Source: Bacteroidales bacterium (lineage in GTDB: Bacteria > Bacteroidota > Bacteroidia > Bacteroidales > VadinHA17). Taken from it: a stretch of 37,386 nucleotides of DNA. Location of the stretch: assembly GCA_021371855.1 (NCBI GenBank), contig JAJFVL010000047.1, positions 1-37,386 of the forward strand, written 5' to 3'. Position numbers and translations under genes: made by a program. Under the pieces are notes generated by a model. It did no database searches and was not told the DNA's origin. It was given only the letters and a program-made list of their open reading frames with translations. Shown piece by piece: positions 33,809-37,386 of this stretch (its first letter is position 1; the number at the start of each line of letters is the position of its first letter).

Positions 33809-36800
33809 TTAAAATCCAACTGTTAAATTAAAACCAAGGGTTCGGGTTGATGGATATGCACCATCAGCTATTCCCTGAATGTTACCAGCGCTGAGACTAA
33901 GCTCGGGATCGTAGTACGGCATTTTTTTGTAAATCAGCCAGAGGTTTCTTCCAACTATTGATACTGTGATCTTTGATGCAGGAGTTTTTTTAACAATTCT
34001 TGAAGGCAGTGAATAGCCAAATGAAAGCTCTCTCAGTTTTACATACGATGCATCATATACATGGTATCTGGTAGGAAGAAGATCATAGTTATAACCACTA
34101 TAATAATCCGAACAATCAATATATGTATCATTTTTCGTTCCATTTTCATATATTGCATCATCATATATCATTCCACCTCCTTCTTCAACAGGGTCACGTT
34201 TAGGCTTGCCATTGGCATTAAGACCTGCAGTTTCAGCAAAAAGTCCTGTTGCAAGACCATACTTCATATCAACTGAATAAATGTTTCCTCCTTTTGCAAT
34301 GTCAACAAGTCCAGAAAGAGTGAATCCTTTAAAGCTGAAAATTGTAGTTATACCAGCATTCCAGTCAGGTAAAGTAGAACCAAGAAGAGCATCTGAATTC
34401 TCACTAAAGAGATAATATCCATCAGGCCCAACTGTTCGTTTTCCATTGGTATAGACAAAATCATAACCGCGTAACTGCCCATAAGACATGCCTTTTACAA
34501 TGTTTGTACTGACATCCCACGCTGTAGTTAACAGAATATTGTCAACACCTTCATAAAGGCTAAGAACTTTATTTACGTTTTTGAACCAGTTAACCTGCAT
34601 ATCCCATGAAAAATCTGATGATTTAACAATGTTCGCATTTAATGCAAGCTCAATACCTTTATTTTCAATTTCTCCTGAGTTAACGTATCTCTGGCTATAA
34701 CCTGAAGCGCGTGAAATATTTACAGGCATAATCTGGTCAATTGAATTGGTCTTGTACAATGAAATGTCAAATCCAAATTTGTTATTCAGGAACTTAGCTT
34801 CAAGCCCAGCTTCAAGACTTTTTGTTCTCTCCGGTCTGAGATCAGGATTCAACAATGTTGTACTATTATGGAATACTCCACGGGTCCCATAGTTTGCATC
34901 CTGTTCATAAGTCGAGTTCAGGCTGTATACCGGAGCATCATTACCTACTTCAGCATAGTTAAGTCTCAACTTCAGGAATGAGACTGTCGTTGATCCTTTT
35001 AGAGCTGGCAACTCTGAAAACAGAAAACTGGTGGATACTGATGGATAAAAATAACTTCTGTTCTTTTTGGGAAGTGTCGAAGAAATATCATTACGTCCGG
35101 TAAGGTCTACAAATACCAGATTATGAAATCCCAGAGATACACTACCGTAAAAGCTGTTTACACCTGAAAAACGATCAGTTTCTGTTGTTTCGATAGGAGA
35201 AGCCGAGTTCATCAAATTGTAAAATTCCGGAACAAGTAATCCACCAACTGTCGTACCATAAGTTGAACTGATATTGGTTCTTCTGCTTGTAGCACCAAGA
35301 AGTCCATTAACAGAGATTTCGTCAAATGTTTTGTTGAACCTGGCCATAAGGTCAAGGTTGGTTTCTGAAAATGATCTGAGAAATTTGTTATAACCAGATG
35401 TTTGATTGCTATATACTGCAACTCTTTCTTCCTGCAATTCTGAATAAAAATCTGTGGATGCACGACCGTCGATAGTTACCCAAGGTGCCAGTTTATAATG
35501 AAGCATAGCATAACCGAACATTCTGTTTCTCTTGTCGGTTTCGTAATTCATATACCTTGTCCAATAGATATTATTGTGATATATTGGGATCTCAAGATCA
35601 TCATAATAAGCATAATTCCAGGTTCTTTGTCTGCGATCAGACGTCATCCAGTAATTTTTCAGATCATAAATATCAACATTTGACTGAAACCACTGACCAA
35701 GAGATTGCATTGGGTTACCGGCATCATAACCAGTTCCATAACGACCTTTGTTATCATCAACTACGTAAGTAACATTGGACTCCATTGACAATTTATCACT
35801 TAACTTATATGTTCCTGCAAAATTCAGAGTGTTTTTCTTAAGTGTACTGTTAGGCAGAATACCTCCTTCATCAAGGTTTGTATAAGAAAATCTGTAAGTT
35901 CCCTTTTCATTACCACCGTCAAATGCTACGTTGTAATTCTGTTTGACACCTGTTTCAAAGAAATCTCTGATATCATGTTTTGCAGCAACCCATGGAACTT
36001 TTTTAAGATAATTCTTAGTATCTGTAGGTTCAAGGCTAACCCAGTCATAAACCATAAGATTCGGATCAAATTTTGCTCCCCATGAAGCATCTTCTGAAGT
36101 CGGAACGATAAGGTCATCCACTCCATCGCCATCAAGATCGGAATAGAAAAAATATTCTGTTGGATCTTCATAATATTTGCCATATCCGGCTCCGTATTCT
36201 TTTTGAATTTTTGGAAGAGTTGATTTATCTATTTTACTGAAGGTCAATCCGGCTGAAACTGTCACTCCGATGCCTTTCCTTGCAGTACCTTTTTTAGTAG
36301 TAATCATAACGACACCGTTAGCAGCACGTGAACCATAAAGTGCGGTAGAAGCAGCACCCTTAAGAATAGACATTGATTCTATATCGTCAGGGTTAATATC
36401 TGCAGCAGCATTCCCATAGTCATAACCACCACCACCAGTAGTCTGTGTTTCGCTGTTGGTTATACTGTTATCTATTGGAACACCATCAACAACAAAGAGT
36501 GCCTGGTTATTATTCATAAGAGATTTGAAACCTCTGATAAGAACGTTTGCAGAACCTCCCATTGTGTTTGATTGAGTTATCTGTACACCCGAGATTTTCC
36601 CTGAAAGTGAATTTACAAAGTTAGATTCTCTTGTTTTGCTGATGTTATCTCCGGATACTTCCTGTACCGAGTAACCAAGAGATTTCTTCTCACGCGAAAT
36701 ACCTAAAGCTGTAACAACAACTTCATTCAAATTTACAAGGTCGGATTTCATCATGCAGTCTATCACTGACCGTCCTGAAATCTCGATCTCCTGTGTTTTC

Positions 36801-37039
36801 ATTCCTATATAGGTGAAAACTAAAGTTGAGGCATTTTCGGGAATTGTCAATGAGTATTTTCCATTGATGTCTGTTGCAGTTGCAATAGTTGTCCCTTTAA
36901 CAAATACAGTCACACCAGGCACTAATCCCTCCCCCTCAACAGCAGAGGTAACTGTACCTGTAATGATTCTTGTCTGTGCGAATAGTGCAGATGCAGCTAT
37001 AAACACAAACAAAACAATCACCAGAAATAGTTTCTTCAT
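33809..37039 (-). CDS. SusC/RagA-family TonB-linked outer-membrane channel, locus A
   Basis: A 1076-residue TonB-dependent transporter, the longest of the three. Signal peptide 1-22, carboxypeptidase-regulatory-like domain, NEVVVTA box at 105-111, plug with FVNSLSGKISGVQI and ALFVVDGVPIDN, barrel ending in LTVGF. An acidic loop YSDLDGDGVDDLIVP (about 299-313) has the DxDxDG pattern of a calcium-binding loop, absent from the other two. No STN domain. The N-terminal 110 residues match locus C closely, with more silent and conservative changes than between B and C. It has a full consensus promoter at 37073-37103. Confidence 0.94.
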   Translation of the reverse strand: MKKLFLVIVLFVFIAASALFAQTRIITGTVTSAVEGEGLVPGVTVFVKGTTIATATDINGKYSLTIPENASTLVFTYIGMKTQEIEISGRSVIDCMMKSDLVNLNEVVVTALGISREKKSLGYSVQEVSGDNISKTRESNFVNSLSGKISGVQITQSNTMGGSANVLIRGFKSLMNNNQALFVVDGVPIDNSITNSETQTTGGGGYDYGNAAADINPDDIESMSILKGAASTALYGSRAANGVVMITTKKGTARKGIGVTVSAGLTFSKIDKSTLPKIQKEYGAGYGKYYEDPTEYFFYSDLDGDGVDDLIVPTSEDASWGAKFDPNLMVYDWVSLEPTDTKNYLKKVPWVAAKHDIRDFFETGVKQNYNVAFDGGNEKGTYRFSYTNLDEGGILPNSTLKKNTLNFAGTYKLSDKLSMESNVTYVVDDNKGRYGTGYDAGNPMQSLGQWFQSNVDIYDLKNYWMTSDRRQRTWNYAYYDDLEIPIYHNNIYWTRYMNYETDKRNRMFGYAMLHYKLAPWVTIDGRASTDFYSELQEERVAVYSNQTSGYNKFLRSFSETNLDLMARFNKTFDEISVNGLLGATSRRTNISSTYGTTVGGLLVPEFYNLMNSASPIETTETDRFSGVNSFYGSVSLGFHNLVFVDLTGRNDISSTLPKKNRSYFYPSVSTSFLFSELPALKGSTTVSFLKLRLNYAEVGNDAPVYSLNSTYEQDANYGTRGVFHNSTTLLNPDLRPERTKSLEAGLEAKFLNNKFGFDISLYKTNSIDQIMPVNISRASGYSQRYVNSGEIENKGIELALNANIVKSSDFSWDMQVNWFKNVNKVLSLYEGVDNILLTTAWDVSTNIVKGMSYGQLRGYDFVYTNGKRTVGPDGYYLFSENSDALLGSTLPDWNAGITTIFSFKGFTLSGLVDIAKGGNIYSVDMKYGLATGLFAETAGLNANGKPKRDPVEEGGGMIYDDAIYENGTKNDTYIDCSDYYSGYNYDLLPTRYHVYDASYVKLRELSFGYSLPSRIVKKTPASKITVSIVGRNLWLIYKKMPYYDPELSLSAGNIQGIADGAYPSTRTLGFNLTVGF

Positions 37040-37072
37040 ACAATACTAGTTTTAGATTTTAATTTAAGCGGC

Positions 37073-37103
37073 CAAAATTATGAGTTCTTTATTAAAATCC
37101 AAA
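37073..37103 (-). promoter_or_regulatory. Consensus promoter of SusCD locus A
   Basis: On the minus strand TTTG (37103-37100), exactly 19 bases, then TAATTTTG (37080-37073), a complete match to the Bacteroidota primary sigma consensus. The start site would fall near 37066 and leave a leader of about 27 bases before the ATG at 37039. Confidence 0.65.
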
Positions 37104-37344
37104 GATTAAGATTTAATATTTTAACAAAAAAGCATCCTTTTCTTAATAACAGAAACCTGTTTTACTTGTTAATTTTCAGTTTGAGATTATTCAGGATCAA
37201 TCCAAAAAGCCGGTGGATGAAGGCAATGAAAAATGGATTCTGTGACGTTCTGTGTCTTCTACGGATTTCCTCTATGTAGGATTCTGTAATTTATGGGATA
37301 AGGATTCTCCTGTATTGAAAAAATGTTTGTATTGGTAACAAAAA
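37104..37344. other. Intergenic DNA right of locus A
   Basis: No gene is recognisable. GGATTCT occurs three times (about 37232, 37279 and 37309), perhaps a decayed repeat. No TGAT-N4-ATCA site like those of loci B and C is seen. Confidence 0.4.
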
Positions 37345-37372
37345 AAAGCCCTTCAGTTTCCTGAAGGGCTTT
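37345..37372 (-). terminator. Terminator of a leftward gene beyond the right edge
   Basis: Arms AAAGCCCTTCAG and CTGAAGGGCTTT pair perfectly around TTTC, followed on the minus strand by further T (37344-37341). It should end a minus-strand transcript that begins right of the window and so insulates locus A. Confidence 0.85.
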
Positions 37373-37386
37373 CGTTAAAGTCGGCG

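Noticed and set aside
22098..37039. FecIR-type signalling transporters
   Set aside because: All three SusC proteins lack an STN domain and no ECF sigma or anti-sigma gene lies nearby.
37187..37202. A Crp/Fnr-like site near TTGAGATTATTCAGGATCAA right of locus A
   Set aside because: The half-sites are too far apart and imperfect compared with those ahead of loci B and C.

Overview
The window looks chromosomal and comes from a member of the Bacteroidota, probably a Bacteroidales or Marinilabiliales-like lineage. The evidence is three SusC/SusD pairs with matching surface lipoproteins, promoters of the TTTG-N19-TAnnTTTG type, almost no Shine-Dalgarno signals, a Bacteroidota-style NtrC regulator with a GAFTDA motif, and AT-rich DNA with small housekeeping operons.

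Layout. Positions 1-165 hold a leftward promoter and boxA-like leader that resemble the start of a ribosomal RNA operon lying outside the window. Positions 264-4018 are housekeeping: a polyprenol-phosphate mannosyltransferase-like enzyme, dihydroorotase (pyrC) and, convergent, aspartokinase (lysC). A 37-unit octamer array (999-1294) lies between the first two genes, and remnants of the same octamer follow pyrC and perhaps lysC. Positions 4019-4945 hold a DUF559 endonuclease-like gene between inverted copies of a C5/G5 palindrome. Positions 4946-9523 are a leftward efflux module of membrane-fusion protein, ABC ATPase and FtsX-type permease. A divergent sigma-54 response regulator and histidine kinase (9891-12610) probably control it. 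Positions 12660-18732 carry mfd, coaX, lptC and a CorC/HlyC-family gene.

From 18832 to 37039 everything intact is on the minus strand: three consecutive SusC/SusD loci, called here A (37039-32337), B (31844-25927) and C (25223-19620), then one secreted protein. Each locus is closed by a strong hairpin. No glycosidase, peptidase, sulfatase or ECF/anti-sigma pair is visible, so the substrates remain open. Each locus would supply an outer-membrane TonB-dependent channel (SusC), a lipoprotein lid (SusD) and, in B and C, extra surface lipoproteins.

The most notable signals are: (1) the DUF559 gene framed by inverted palindromes, which looks like a small REP-type mobile unit; (2) a truncated, diverged copy of the CorC 3' end on the far side of locus C, so that the locus is bracketed by direct repeats; (3) mosaic near-identity of the 5' ends of the susC genes; (4) the octamer array that is pure at one end and decays, in perfect phase, toward the other; (5) a TGAT-N4-RTCA palindrome shared upstream of two susC genes. 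All calls come from reading the sequence by eye; no database search was run.
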